Positions 1 to 8,558 of a DNA stretch of 64,000 nt are shown here, in pieces. The notes beneath the pieces are model-generated. The model had not been told where the DNA came from. It did not search any database and was given only the letters and a program-made list of their open reading frames with translations. Numbering within the stretch: position 1 is the first letter of the stretch; each line of letters starts with the position of its first letter. This DNA is from Mycolicibacterium sp. TY81 (GTDB lineage: Bacteria; Actinomycetota; Actinomycetes; Mycobacteriales; Mycobacteriaceae): contig NZ_AP023362.1 of the NCBI RefSeq assembly GCF_018326285.1, positions 5,704,001-5,768,000 on the forward strand. Reading direction: 5' to 3'. Position numbers and translations under genes: made by a program.

Positions 1-114
1 CAGCCCGCAGGCCAACTACGGGTGTGGGGCGCGGCACTGACGCTCATCATCGTGGTCGCCATTTTGATCCTCGCCGCCGCGGCCACGACCCGGCTGCTCA
101 CTCGCAAACGCTGA
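1..114 (+). CDS. pstA: PstA phosphate permease, C-terminal end (partial)
   Basis: Frame 1 is open from the window edge and reads 37 residues to a TGA. It contains [19 protein letters not shown], a hydrophobic last membrane helix, and ends in a basic RLLTRKR tail. A complete pstB follows 19 bp later, and the aligned WGAALTL segment recurs in the truncated pstA at 17580-17867, so this is the end of the inner-membrane permease of a Pst phosphate ABC importer. The last helix and tail differ from the second copy, so the two pstA genes are distinct paralogues. The rest of the gene lies outside the window. Confidence 0.8.
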   Translation, partial: QPAGQLRVWGAALTLIIVVAILILAAAATTRLLTRKR

Positions 115-133
115 ATCGACAGGAACTTTCGTC

Positions 134-910
134 ATGGCCAAACGTATCGACCTCAAAGACGTCAACATCTTCTACGGCGCGTTCCACGCCGTAGCGGATG
201 TCTCGCTGTCGGTGCAGCCGCGTAGCGTCACCGCGTTCATCGGGCCCTCGGGTTGCGGCAAGTCCACGGTGCTGCGCTCGCTGAACCGCATGCACGAGGT
301 CACCCCCGGTGCCCGCGTTCAGGGCTCGGTGCTGCTCGACGGCGAGGACATCTACGCCGCCGGTGTGGACCCCGTCGGGGTGCGCCGCACCATCGGCATG
401 GTGTTCCAGCGGCCGAACCCGTTCCCCACCATGTCCATTCGCGACAACGTCATCGCGGGGTTGAAGCTGCAGGGTGTGCGCAACAAGAAGACCCTCGATG
501 AGGTCGTCGAGCGCTCGCTCAAAGGCGCCAACCTGTGGAACGAGGTCAAAGACCGCCTCGACAAGCCGGGGTCGGGCCTTTCGGGTGGTCAGCAGCAGCG
601 GCTGTGCATCGCTCGGGCGATCGCGGTGCAGCCCGATGTGCTGCTGATGGACGAGCCATGCTCGGCGCTGGACCCGATCTCCACGTTGGCGATCGAGGAC
701 CTGGTCGCCGAGCTCAAGCAGGACTACACCATCGTGATCGTCACGCACAACATGCAGCAGGCTGCCCGGGTCAGCGATCAGACGGCGTTCTTCAACCTGG
801 AAGCCACCGGTAAGCCGGGCCGGCTGATCGAGATCGACGACACCGAGAAGATGTTCTCCAATCCCGGCAAAAAGGCGACAGAGGATTACATTTCCGGACG
901 GTTCGGTTAG
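134..910 (+). CDS. pstB: Phosphate ABC transporter ATP-binding protein PstB (copy 1)
   Basis: This 258-residue ATPase energises Pst phosphate import on the cytoplasmic side. It has the Walker A motif GPSGCGKST, a Q-loop in [10 protein letters not shown], the signature LSGGQQQR, Walker B VLLMDEP followed by CSALDP, and the switch histidine in [11 protein letters not shown]. Length is normal for the family. It follows pstA by 19 bp and so belongs to a pst operon that starts left of the window. A hand alignment with the second PstB at 17883-18659 shows 22 differences over 258 residues (about 91% identity) with no gaps. The ATG at 134 matches the start of copy 2. Confidence 0.96.
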   Translation: MAKRIDLKDVNIFYGAFHAVADVSLSVQPRSVTAFIGPSGCGKSTVLRSLNRMHEVTPGARVQGSVLLDGEDIYAAGVDPVGVRRTIGMVFQRPNPFPTMSIRDNVIAGLKLQGVRNKKTLDEVVERSLKGANLWNEVKDRLDKPGSGLSGGQQQRLCIARAIAVQPDVLLMDEPCSALDPISTLAIEDLVAELKQDYTIVIVTHNMQQAARVSDQTAFFNLEATGKPGRLIEIDDTEKMFSNPGKKATEDYISGRFG

Positions 911-978
911 CGTCAGCGTGCCGCTCACGGTAGGGGCATGAGCGGCATCAGCGGCACAGGAAGGGTGGGCGGCACGCG

Positions 979-1713
979 TTGACCATCGAGGTGCGGCGAA
1001 CGAACGCGCCGATGGAGCCGGGGACCTACCGCGCGGCACTGGGTGCGCCGCGCGGCAGCCTGGTGTTGTGTGAAGTCGACTCCCGCATCGCCGCGGACCT
1101 GATGGATGAGGCCGCACGAGCGGGGATCGACACCACCTGGTGCCGCAACGGCGCTGAGACCCTGCTGGCGGTCGGCGCCGGCGCTCCGGATGTGTTGATC
1201 ATGGCCGCCCGCACCGCCACCGTCGCCGCCGCCAGCATCACCTCGGCGGTGCGCGCGACCTCCGATCTGCCAATCCTGGTGGGTGCCGCGCCCGGCGAGG
1301 AAGACCTGGCGCGTCCGGTGCTGGCGGCCGGCGCGTCAGCGGTGATCGCTCGGCCCTATGCCATCGCCGCGATTACCCCCTTCGCCCTCACCGGCGAACC
1401 CGGGCCGGCGATCCTGGTCGCCGGACCGATCCACGTCGACCGGCACGGCTACGAAACCCAGGTTCGGGGCCGCGAAGTCCAGCTCACCCACCGTGAACTG
1501 GAGCTGCTGGTGTTTCTCATCGAGCGGCGCGGCAAAGTCGCCAGCAGCGAAGAGATCAGCCGCGCGGTGTGGGGGCACCCGTCGGACACCAATACTGTTG
1601 CGGTGCATGTCAAACGACTCCGCCGGAAACTGGGCGACGATCCCGAACATGGCGAGTTCATCCGCACCGTCCGCGGGGTTGGCTACCGGCTGGCACCGTC
1701 TGTGTGCGCGTGA
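979..1713 (+). CDS. Atypical OmpR/PhoB-type regulator without the phospho-acceptor aspartate
   Basis: This 244-residue protein has a receiver-like N-terminal half (about residues 25-125, beginning SLVLCEVDSR) and a winged-helix DNA-binding C-terminal half (about 150-240) with LTHRELELLVFLIERRG, VAVHVKRLRRKLGDD and the wing motif IRTVRGVGYRL. Where receivers have the aspartate (PDVLIMD) this one reads PDVLIMAAR, so phosphorylation by a histidine kinase looks impossible. No kinase gene is adjacent. The TTG at 979 is the only start that keeps the receiver intact. It lies 68 bp after pstB and its stop overlaps the start of the HA-repeat gene, so it probably regulates local genes independently of phosphorylation. 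Confidence 0.8.
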   Translation: MTIEVRRTNAPMEPGTYRAALGAPRGSLVLCEVDSRIAADLMDEAARAGIDTTWCRNGAETLLAVGAGAPDVLIMAARTATVAAASITSAVRATSDLPILVGAAPGEEDLARPVLAAGASAVIARPYAIAAITPFALTGEPGPAILVAGPIHVDRHGYETQVRGREVQLTHRELELLVFLIERRGKVASSEEISRAVWGHPSDTNTVAVHVKRLRRKLGDDPEHGEFIRTVRGVGYRLAPSVCA

Positions 1714-2768
1714 GCGTCCCGGACACCGCGCCGCACTGGAACGATGCCCTGGCCGCCCTGCAGCGCTATCAGAGCCAGCGCGGCACCACCGACGTCGGCC
1801 CGAACATCCGCGCCTACGGCATCGATCTGGGCAAGTGGGTCGCCCGCTGCCGTGACGAGTACTGGGACGGGATCCTGGACCTCGATCACCTCGCTGCGCT
1901 GGAGGCGGTCACCGGCTGGCACTGGGGGCCGCCGCGTCCGGGCAGTTGGCGCCACGGGCACGATGCGCTCGCGACCTTCGCGCGCCAATCCGGCACGACG
2001 AGGATGCTGGCCGGCACCGTCGTCGACGGCGTCGACCTGCACGCCTGGGTGACCGCACAGCGCCAGGCCTTCACCGGCCTGGAACTGTCCGCGCCGCAAA
2101 TCCGGCTGCTGGCGGCGCTGCCGGAGTGGGACTGGGACATCGAGACAGCCCGCTGGGACCACGGTATCGCCGCCGCGACCGCCTGGATCGCCGAGCACCA
2201 CACGCTCGCCTCGGTGCAGCGCGACACCCGACTCGCGGACTATCCGCTCGGCCAATGGCTGCACCGCTGTCGCGAAGATTTTCGGGCCGGCACGCTGCTC
2301 GCTGACCGCGTCGCCGAGCTCGAAGCGCTGCCCGGTTGGAGCTGGGGCCGCCACCACGACAGCTGGGAGGAAGGGCTGCGGGTGTTGCGTGCCTACCTCG
2401 CCGAGACCGGCCACGCGTGCCCGCCGCAAAAGACGGTCTTTGACGGCCACCCCATCGGCTGGTGGGTCACCCATCGCCGCCGCGAGCATCGCAACGGCAC
2501 ACTGCCCGTCGACCGCGCCGAACTGCTCGCCGCCCTGCCGGGGTGGCGATGGACACCGACGCAGGACCGCTGGCAGGAGGGCCTCGATGCCCTCACCACC
2601 TACGTCAGCCGGCACGGCGCCGCCACCCCTGGCCGCAGCGACACCGTCGACGGCTACCCACTCGGTGCGTGGGTGAACACCCAAAAGAGCGCGCACAAGG
2701 CGGGCCGGCTGCCTGCCGATCGGGCCGCCAAACTTGCGGCCCTACCGGGCTGGCGCTGGCGAACCTGA
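1710..2768 (+). CDS. Stand-alone protein of five tandem helicase-associated (HA) repeats
   Basis: This 352-residue protein consists of five copies of a 65-70 residue unit with the pattern W-x2-G-x3-L at the start, LG-x-WV-x3-R in the middle, G-x-L-x2-DR, and ALPGW-x-W at the end. Four linkers read GWHWG, EWDWD, GWSWG and GWRWT. This matches the HA domain usually found C-terminal to DEAD-like helicases in actinobacterial mobile regions; no helicase domain is present here. The GTG at 1710 shares a GTGA overlap with the regulator's stop, implying translational coupling. GTG 1704 is an alternative. HA domains are thought to bind nucleic acid; the role here is unknown. Confidence 0.75.
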   Translation: MSVPDTAPHWNDALAALQRYQSQRGTTDVGPNIRAYGIDLGKWVARCRDEYWDGILDLDHLAALEAVTGWHWGPPRPGSWRHGHDALATFARQSGTTRMLAGTVVDGVDLHAWVTAQRQAFTGLELSAPQIRLLAALPEWDWDIETARWDHGIAAATAWIAEHHTLASVQRDTRLADYPLGQWLHRCREDFRAGTLLADRVAELEALPGWSWGRHHDSWEEGLRVLRAYLAETGHACPPQKTVFDGHPIGWWVTHRRREHRNGTLPVDRAELLAALPGWRWTPTQDRWQEGLDALTTYVSRHGAATPGRSDTVDGYPLGAWVNTQKSAHKAGRLPADRAAKLAALPGWRWRT

Positions 2769-2793
2769 CCCGGTTGCCACGCAACTGTCTCGA

Positions 2794-4215
2794 TCAGGCT
2801 GACGCCGACGTGCCCAGGGCGCTGCGCTGGTGACGGGTCCAGGTTTGAGCGGCCATCTGCACCGCATCCCAGGGCGAGCCCAGCGGTGGGGTGTAGGACA
2901 AGTCGAGTTCGCTGAGCCCGTCGATAGTCATCCCGTGAAACAGGGCGGTGGCGTAGGTGTCGACGCGTTTGGCGACCTCGGCGCTGCGGTGCCCGACCAG
3001 TTGAGCGCCCAGCAACGCGCCGCTGGCGGTGTCACCGGTAATCCGGATGTGGATCGGGGTGGCGCCCGGGTAGTACGCCTTGTGATCATCGGGACTGGCC
3101 GCGACAGTGGCCGGGATCCAACCCCGTTGCGCGGCAATGACTTCATGTTCCCGTAGCCCGGTGCGGGCGGCGACCAGGTCGAACACCTTGACCACCTGGG
3201 TGCCCAGGCTGCCGGCGTAGCGGGCGTTGCCCCCGATGGCGTTCTCGCCGGCGACGCGGCCCTGCTTGTGAGCGGTGGTGCCCAGCGGGAGCCACGTCAG
3301 GCCCAACAGGCGGTGGTGCGTGTGGACGCAGTCACCGGCGGCGTACACGTCGGGCAGATTGGTACGCATCGCCTCGTCGACCACGATCGCGCCTTTGGTT
3401 CCGAGTTCGGCGCCGGCGTCGGCGGCCAGTTCGACATCCGGGCGCACGCCCACCACGACCAGCACGAAATCAACAGTGCGGGCGATGGTCTCGCCATCGT
3501 GGCTGCCGGTCACCGTCAGGGCGCCGGCATCGGTGCGACTGATCGCCTGCACGGTGGTGCTGGTCAGCACCTCAACCCCATGACGCTCTAGCTCGGTGTG
3601 GACCAGGGCGCCCAACTCGGCGTCGACGGTGGGCAGCACTTCGGGCAACGCTTCGATCTGGGTGACCGCGATACCGCGGGTGGTGAGCGCTTCGGCCATT
3701 TCCAGGCCGATGTATCCGGCACCGATGATCACCGCGCGTTTCGGGTCGCGCTTGTGCAGGGATTCCATCACCGCGAAGGTGTCGCCCATGGAATGCAGCA
3801 GGTGCACACCCTCGGCGGGGCCGAGGGCATCCGGACCGGTCAGACCGGCGATAGGAGGCCGGGCCGACACCGCGCCGGTACCGACCACCAGGGCGTCGTA
3901 GGCCAACTGCTGGGGTGTGCCGTCGGCGCCCAGGACATCGAGGGTGTGCTCGGTGACGTTGATCCGGGTGGCGGTGGTGTCGGTGAGCACCCGCATCCCG
4001 GTCGCGGCGAGATCGGCGGCGGTGCGGTGCGCCAGGTTGCTCCAGTGGGTGACTTCACCGGAGACGTAGTACGGGATGCCGCAGATGGAGAAGTTCGGGA
4101 AAGCGTCGGCGACCACGACGGTGACGTCGGTGGTGGGGTCGAGTTCACGGATGCGTAGGGCGGCGCTGATACCGGCATCACTGCCACCAATGGCGACAAC
4201 TCGGCGGTCAGACAT
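2794..4215 (-). CDS. FAD-dependent pyridine nucleotide-disulfide oxidoreductase (CoA-disulfide-reductase-like), ars-linked
   Basis: This 473-residue flavoprotein has an N-terminal FAD Rossmann motif (VVAIGGSDAGISAALRI), the single-cysteine motif SICGIPYYVSG near residue 45 typical of CoA-disulfide reductase and NADH-oxidase-like enzymes, an NAD(P)H-binding motif VIIGAGYIGLEMAEAL, and the second FAD motif VYAAGDC. The C-terminal dimerisation domain includes a conserved tyrosine. Such genes are common in actinobacterial arsenic clusters; a role in thiol or arsenic redox chemistry is inferred. It is transcribed in the same direction as the ars operon, 113 bp after arsC, and may be its last gene. 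Confidence 0.85.
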   Translation of the reverse strand: MSDRRVVAIGGSDAGISAALRIRELDPTTDVTVVVADAFPNFSICGIPYYVSGEVTHWSNLAHRTAADLAATGMRVLTDTTATRINVTEHTLDVLGADGTPQQLAYDALVVGTGAVSARPPIAGLTGPDALGPAEGVHLLHSMGDTFAVMESLHKRDPKRAVIIGAGYIGLEMAEALTTRGIAVTQIEALPEVLPTVDAELGALVHTELERHGVEVLTSTTVQAISRTDAGALTVTGSHDGETIARTVDFVLVVVGVRPDVELAADAGAELGTKGAIVVDEAMRTNLPDVYAAGDCVHTHHRLLGLTWLPLGTTAHKQGRVAGENAIGGNARYAGSLGTQVVKVFDLVAARTGLREHEVIAAQRGWIPATVAASPDDHKAYYPGATPIHIRITGDTASGALLGAQLVGHRSAEVAKRVDTYATALFHGMTIDGLSELDLSYTPPLGSPWDAVQMAAQTWTRHQRSALGTSASA

Positions 4216-4328
4216 CAGGGGTGCTCCTCACAGGAGTGGGCGGGCGATCAAGGGATTGCCAGACGGCGGCTGCCGCGATGAAGCACCGTCTATGTCAACG
4301 ATTTTCGTGATCAATGGCCCGATCGGGC

Positions 4329-4748
4329 CTAGTGGCCGTTGAGTCGGGAAGCCAATTCCGTGACGCGGGCGGCGATGTCGTCGCGGACCAGTCGCATCCG
4401 TTCGATGCCGTCGATGCCGCGGTCGGACGGTTCGTCGGTGTCCCAATTCTCGATCGGGGTGCCCTGTACCGGTTCGACGACGGCTTCGCGGCCCAGCGTC
4501 ACGACCAGATCAACCTGGCTCAGCAGATCAGGGTCGATCGGTTTGGGCTTCTCGCCGGTGATATCCACGCCGATCTCGGTCAGCACCTGTGCCGACAGCG
4601 CGTTGATTGCACCGCCGGGTTTGGTGCCAGCCGAGTAGACGGCGACAGTGTCGCCGGCCGTATGGCGCATGAGGCCTGCGGCCATTTGGGACTTTCCGCC
4701 GTTCTTCACGCAGACGAAAAGCACGGCGGGTGTTTGGGGTTGGGTCAT
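4329..4748 (-). CDS. arsC: Low-molecular-weight phosphatase-fold arsenate reductase-like protein
   Basis: This 139-residue protein has the LMW-phosphatase/ArsC fold. The N-terminal loop reads FVCVKNGGKSQMA: the catalytic Cys is present, but the Arg of the CX5R phosphate loop is Lys. The later DLVVTLG motif and a WDTDEPSD segment supply the usual general-acid region. It is shorter than the neighbouring ArsC and lacks the extra N-terminal helical domain. The ATG at 4748 overlaps the GNAT stop (ATGA); a longer upstream frame would run back into GNAT and is rejected. Arsenate reduction is inferred from family and operon. Confidence 0.8.
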   Translation of the reverse strand: MTQPQTPAVLFVCVKNGGKSQMAAGLMRHTAGDTVAVYSAGTKPGGAINALSAQVLTEIGVDITGEKPKPIDPDLLSQVDLVVTLGREAVVEPVQGTPIENWDTDEPSDRGIDGIERMRLVRDDIAARVTELASRLNGH

Positions 4749-5272
4749 GTCGGGTCCTGTGGTGTGGGTGAGAGGCCGGTGCGGGTGCTGCGCCGTTCGA
4801 GCAGGGTGACGTCGCGCCAGCGGCCGTGGTGTTGGCCGAGGTGGTGTTGGGTGCCGACGACGCGGAAGCCGGCCTTCTCGTGCAGGGCCAGGCTGGCGGT
4901 GTTCTCGGGGAAGATGCCGCACTGCAGCGTCCAGATGCCGGCGTTCTCACTGGAGGAAATCAGGGTCTGCAGCAGACGGGTGCCCAGGCGCTGGCCGCGG
5001 GCGGCGGCGCTGACGTAGACGCTGTGCTCGATAACACCGGCGTAGACGCATCGCGATGAGATCGGCGCGGCGGCAACCCATCCCAGGACAGTGCCGGTGT
5101 CGTCGCAGGCGACGTATCGGTGCTCGGATAGGTGCCCTGCGTCGAAAGCGGCCCAGTCGCCGGCGGTGCTGGCGAAGGTGGCCTGCGCAGTATCGATCCC
5201 CTCCTGGTAGATGGCCAGCACCGCGTCGGCATGGGCTGCCGTCATCGCCACGATGGACGGGGTCGGGTTCAT
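4745..5272 (-). CDS. GNAT N-acetyltransferase (ArsN1-type) in the ars operon
   Basis: This 175-residue GNAT protein contains the acetyl-CoA pyrophosphate loop SAAARGQRLGTRLL, followed by the C-terminal ENTASLALHEKAGFRVVGT motif seen in phosphinothricin/ArsN-type acetyltransferases. The end IGRWRDVTLLERR-like segment (here HHGRWRDVTLLERR) also fits that family. The ATG at 5272 starts 4 nt after the upstream arsC stop, and its stop overlaps the next arsC start, so it is translated within the ars operon. ArsN1 proteins detoxify arsenical amino-acid analogues; that substrate is inferred from family and context, not seen. Confidence 0.85.
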   Translation of the reverse strand: MNPTPSIVAMTAAHADAVLAIYQEGIDTAQATFASTAGDWAAFDAGHLSEHRYVACDDTGTVLGWVAAAPISSRCVYAGVIEHSVYVSAAARGQRLGTRLLQTLISSSENAGIWTLQCGIFPENTASLALHEKAGFRVVGTQHHLGQHHGRWRDVTLLERRSTRTGLSPTPQDPT

Positions 5273-5276
5273 GCGG

Positions 5277-5945
5277 TCAGCCGCTGGTGGTGACGTTGAG
5301 GTCGGCGAGCAGCCGACGGACGAGCCCTTCGATATCGTCGCGGATCGGACGCACCGCATCGACGCCTTGGCCGGCCGGGTCGGGCAGTTCCCAGTTCAGG
5401 TACCGCTTCCCGGGGAACACCGGGCAGGCGTCCCCGCAGCCCATCGTGATGACGACGTCGGCGGCCTGCACGATCTCCTCGGTCCACGGCTTGGGGTACT
5501 CGCCGGTGATGTCGATACCAACCTCGGCCATCGCGTCGATCGCAGCGGGGTTGATCTCGTTGCCGGGCTCGGATCCCCCCGACCAGGCGACCGCCCGGTC
5601 ACCGGCCAAGTGGGTGAAGTACCCCAACGCCATCTGCGAGCGTCCGGCGTTGTGAGTGCACAGGAACAGGACGGTGGGTTTGCCGTCGACGATCTTGCCT
5701 TCCACGCGGGCCAGGGCGTGCAGGCGCTGGCGGGCGAATCGCTCGGCCAGCAGCGGCAGGAAGTTGGGAATGGTTGCCCGGCCGGCGAATTGGTCATAGG
5801 ACGTGTGCAGGAACCGTTCGATGGTCTCCACCCCGAAGGTGTCCTCGAACTCGGCCCGCAGCCGGGTCGCCGCGGTCTTGAGGGCGAGCTTCTGGTCGAT
5901 GGACAGGTCGTCGCGCAGTTGGTGGGTGACAGGGGTGCCGGTCAT
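5277..5945 (-). CDS. arsC: Arsenate reductase with N-terminal three-helix domain (mycothiol-dependent type)
   Basis: This 222-residue protein has an N-terminal helical region (about residues 1-85, including LKTAATRLRAEFEDTFG) followed by a canonical LMW-phosphatase ArsC domain beginning TVLFLCTHNAGRSQMA, with the CX5R loop intact. MGCGDACPVFPG and NWELPDPAG follow; the latter carries the general-acid aspartate. The layout resembles actinobacterial mycothiol-dependent arsenate reductases, which couple arsenate to mycothiol and use mycoredoxin. Stop and start codons interlock with acr3 (ATGA at 5942-5945), so it is co-translated with the arsenite exporter. Confidence 0.9.
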   Translation of the reverse strand: MTGTPVTHQLRDDLSIDQKLALKTAATRLRAEFEDTFGVETIERFLHTSYDQFAGRATIPNFLPLLAERFARQRLHALARVEGKIVDGKPTVLFLCTHNAGRSQMALGYFTHLAGDRAVAWSGGSEPGNEINPAAIDAMAEVGIDITGEYPKPWTEEIVQAADVVITMGCGDACPVFPGKRYLNWELPDPAGQGVDAVRPIRDDIEGLVRRLLADLNVTTSG

Positions 5946-7063
5946 GACGCGGATTCCGTTCTCGTCGCTGAGTCGCTGGGCAGATGCTGGGACGTGTGGT
6001 GGCTGAACCGCTTTCGCAAGGCCAGGGAGACGTAGACCAGCGCGACCAGAACCGGTACCTCGATCAGCGGCCCGACGACACCGGCCAGGGCTTGGCCTGA
6101 GGTGGCGCCGTACGTGGCGATCGCTACAGCGATGGCCAGCTCGAAGTTGTTGCCCGCGGCAGTGAACGCCAGCGTGGTGGTGCGCTCATAGCCCAGCCCC
6201 GCCGCGGCGCCGAGCAAGTACCCGCCGCCCCACATGATGGCGAAGTACGCCAGCAGCGGCAGCGCGATCCGGGCGACATCCCACGGGCGGTTGATGATCT
6301 GGTCGCCCTGCAGCGCGAACAGGATCACGATCGTGAACAGCAGCCCGTAGAGCGCCCACGGTCCGACGGTCGGGAGGAACTTGGTCTCGTACCATTGCCG
6401 GCCCTTGGCGCGTTCGCCTAGACGCCGCGACAGATAGCCGGCCAACAGCGGAATCCCCAGGAAGATCAGCACCGACTTGGCGATCTGCCAGGGCGAGGTG
6501 TCGATCGTGGTTTGTTCCAGCCCGAGCCAGCCCGGCAGCACCGACAGGTAGAACCAGCCCAGGACGGCGAACATGACGACCTGGAAGATCGAATTCAAGG
6601 CCACGAGCACGGCGGCGGCTTCGCGGTCGCCGCAGGCCAGGTCATTCCAGATGATCACCATCGCGATACAGCGGGCGAGGCCGACAATGATGAGGCCGGT
6701 GCGGTACTCGGGCAGGTCGGGCAGCAGGAGCCAGGCCAGGGCGAACATCAGCGCCGGGCCGAGTACCCAGTTCAGCAGCAGTGAACTGATCAACAGTTTG
6801 CGGTCACCGGTGACGGTGTCGAGGCGGTCGTAGCGGACCTTGGCCAGCACCGGGTACATCATGATCAACAGACCCAACGCGATGGGCAGGGATATCCCGT
6901 CCACCTGAATCGCTTCGAGCGCGGTGTTCATGCCCGGAATCCAATGGCCCAGCAGCAGGCCGGCAGCCATCGCGATACCGATCCACAGCGGCAGGAATCG
7001 GTCCAGGGTGGAAAGTTTGCCCATCACATGCGCGTCGGCGGGGCTGGGGGCGGTATCGGTCAC
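5942..7063 (-). CDS. acr3: Arsenite efflux permease Acr3
   Basis: This 373-residue polytopic protein of the Acr3/bile-acid-transporter superfamily exports arsenite. About ten hydrophobic segments are visible, starting FLPLWIGIAMAAGLLLGHW. The family motif around the conserved Cys is present in GLARCIAMVIIWNDLACGD, and GNNFELAIAVAIATYG matches the second inverted repeat. The GTG at 7063 shares a GTGA overlap with the arsR stop; the longer open frame upstream would overlap arsR out of frame and is rejected. It sits between the sensor and the reductase in a tight operon. Confidence 0.93.
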   Translation of the reverse strand: MTDTAPSPADAHVMGKLSTLDRFLPLWIGIAMAAGLLLGHWIPGMNTALEAIQVDGISLPIALGLLIMMYPVLAKVRYDRLDTVTGDRKLLISSLLLNWVLGPALMFALAWLLLPDLPEYRTGLIIVGLARCIAMVIIWNDLACGDREAAAVLVALNSIFQVVMFAVLGWFYLSVLPGWLGLEQTTIDTSPWQIAKSVLIFLGIPLLAGYLSRRLGERAKGRQWYETKFLPTVGPWALYGLLFTIVILFALQGDQIINRPWDVARIALPLLAYFAIMWGGGYLLGAAAGLGYERTTTLAFTAAGNNFELAIAVAIATYGATSGQALAGVVGPLIEVPVLVALVYVSLALRKRFSHHTSQHLPSDSATRTESAS

Positions 7064-7440
7064 AGGGTCACCTCGGTGGAAACGTCGATGTCGATGGGGG
7101 CGAAGAAAGCGGACAGGCCGATCAGGGCTTCGGGGACCACGGAGTAGTACACCCATGACGCCCGGCGTTGCGATGTGAGCAGGCCGGCGTCGCGGAGGAC
7201 CTTCAGATGATGCGAAATCGTGGGTTGGCCGACGTCAAGGCCGTCGGAGACATCGCACACGCACGCCTCGCCGCCAGCGCGGGTGGCGACTGCACTGAAC
7301 AGACGCAGTCGTACCGGATCGGCCAATGCCTTGAGTTTGACTGCCATCTCCGTGGCAGCCGCTGTGGTCAGCGGCTCGCGAAGAAGTGATGTGGTTTCGC
7401 AGCAGGCGTCAGCGTCGACCCCTGCCGGTGAATTCGACAT
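7060..7440 (-). CDS. arsR: ArsR/SmtB-family arsenic-responsive repressor
   Basis: This 126-residue winged-helix protein has the ArsR recognition region SDGLDVGQPTISHHLKVLRDAGL and a beta-hairpin wing (RRASWVYYSV). Its candidate metal-binding cysteines are ACVCDV in the helix before the recognition helix and a CC pair at residues 13-14, which suggests As(III) sensing. It is the first gene of the ars operon, with its stop overlapping the acr3 start. ATG 7440 lies directly beside the repeated ATCGAT sites at 7443-7464, consistent with autorepression. Confidence 0.9.
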   Translation of the reverse strand: MSNSPAGVDADACCETTSLLREPLTTAAATEMAVKLKALADPVRLRLFSAVATRAGGEACVCDVSDGLDVGQPTISHHLKVLRDAGLLTSQRRASWVYYSVVPEALIGLSAFFAPIDIDVSTEVTL

Positions 7441-7442
7441 TC

Positions 7443-7464
7443 ATCGATATTGACAGAGATCGAT
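7443..7464 (-). promoter_or_regulatory. Candidate ArsR operator/promoter
   Basis: Two ATCGAT palindromes (7443-7448 and 7459-7464) lie 16 bp apart, start to start, immediately upstream of the arsR start at 7440. Spacing by about one and a half helical turns and the position over the likely promoter suggest an operator for the divergent edge of the ars operon. The assignment is inferred from position and symmetry only. Confidence 0.45.
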
Positions 7465-7556
7465 ACCGCCTGCCAAGCGAACAGTTCATGAACGCCTGCG
7501 ACGTGGACCTCGGCAAGGACGACGTTGAGGCCGGCCTTCCTGGCGGGCACCCGGCC

Positions 7557-8558
7557 TTAGTAGGACCACGGCTCACTGTTGCGGTATCGATCGGCAATAG
7601 TCGCTGGGGCGACATCAGCGAGTTTGTATGGACCGGGCCCGGTATTGAGACCACCCTTGGTCTCCACCGTCTTGGTCATGCGGAGGCCGTCTGCCAACGG
7701 TTTGAGAGTTGGGTCGTTGAGCGCCAGGCGATTCCACAACAGGCCGATGAAGTTGGTCAACGGCGACAGGGTCGTCTGCTCATAGTCGTGCCGCATACCC
7801 GACAAGACAAGCGATTGAGCCTGGGCGCTTCCCGTGAAAGCGATCATTGCTTCTTCCGGCCATTTCTGCCGCGCGATAAATCGCTCAGGCAGTACCGCAG
7901 TTGTCCGGCCCCAGGTCGCTAGGTCGGCTACGCACAGAAGATCGAGCCCCTCGCGCGGCGACAGCACCAGGTCTCGATCGAACTCGTTGGTGATGTCTTT
8001 GACGTTGTCTTTCGGTGTGCTGCCTGGGTTCTTCCAGTTATGGGATTCGGCGAGCAGTCCGTAGAACACAGGCGGTATCAGATAGGACTGCAGGCCGTCT
8101 CCACGTATCCGTATCCCCCGACGGAGCGCGATGCCCTCTTTGTAGGCCTCTTCAATGTCGTTTCGCCCGATGGTGCGCCTGACGCTAAAAGCCGCAGCTA
8201 CACCCGAGGCAAGAATGTAGTTCTTCTTTCGCATCTTCTCCGGATAGTGAGGGTGATAGACAACGACGTCGGTTTCCTTGGGGAGCGACGTACCCTCGTC
8301 GTTTTCGAGCAAGATGTACTTCCGCTTCGCAACCTCGTACTGCGGCGGCAGCCAATCGGTGAGTACGACGTCCCAGAGTGACTCGACTACGTGCCCCGTC
8401 TCCTGGGTGCGCCCCTTGGTCTGGGCCATCTTCTGCTCGCGCTCGTAATCCCTGACGATCGAGTCGTTCACATCGGTCAGCCACTCGTGGTGTTTGTGGA
8501 TCATGTCCCGAGCGTAGTGAGATGCTCCGACGCTTTTGACGAGCTTGACAATATCCAT
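7557..8558 (-). CDS. DUF6602-like protein, possible nuclease-fold accessory protein
   Basis: This 333-residue protein has a helical N-terminus with RDYEREQKM, then a core GHVVESLWDVVLTDWLPPQYEV, KRKYILLENDEG and PKETDVVVYHPHYPE, then a strand ASGVAAAFSVRRTI. The order resembles DUF6602 proteins, whose core looks PD-(D/E)xK-like with a D-V-V-Y strand and a later E-V-K-like strand; the last strand here carries no clear ExK, so catalysis is doubtful. Base composition is less GC-rich than the neighbours. It stands alone between the ars operon and pstS, transcribed toward ars. A defence function is possible but unproven. Confidence 0.5.
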   Translation of the reverse strand: MDIVKLVKSVGASHYARDMIHKHHEWLTDVNDSIVRDYEREQKMAQTKGRTQETGHVVESLWDVVLTDWLPPQYEVAKRKYILLENDEGTSLPKETDVVVYHPHYPEKMRKKNYILASGVAAAFSVRRTIGRNDIEEAYKEGIALRRGIRIRGDGLQSYLIPPVFYGLLAESHNWKNPGSTPKDNVKDITNEFDRDLVLSPREGLDLLCVADLATWGRTTAVLPERFIARQKWPEEAMIAFTGSAQAQSLVLSGMRHDYEQTTLSPLTNFIGLLWNRLALNDPTLKPLADGLRMTKTVETKGGLNTGPGPYKLADVAPATIADRYRNSEPWSY

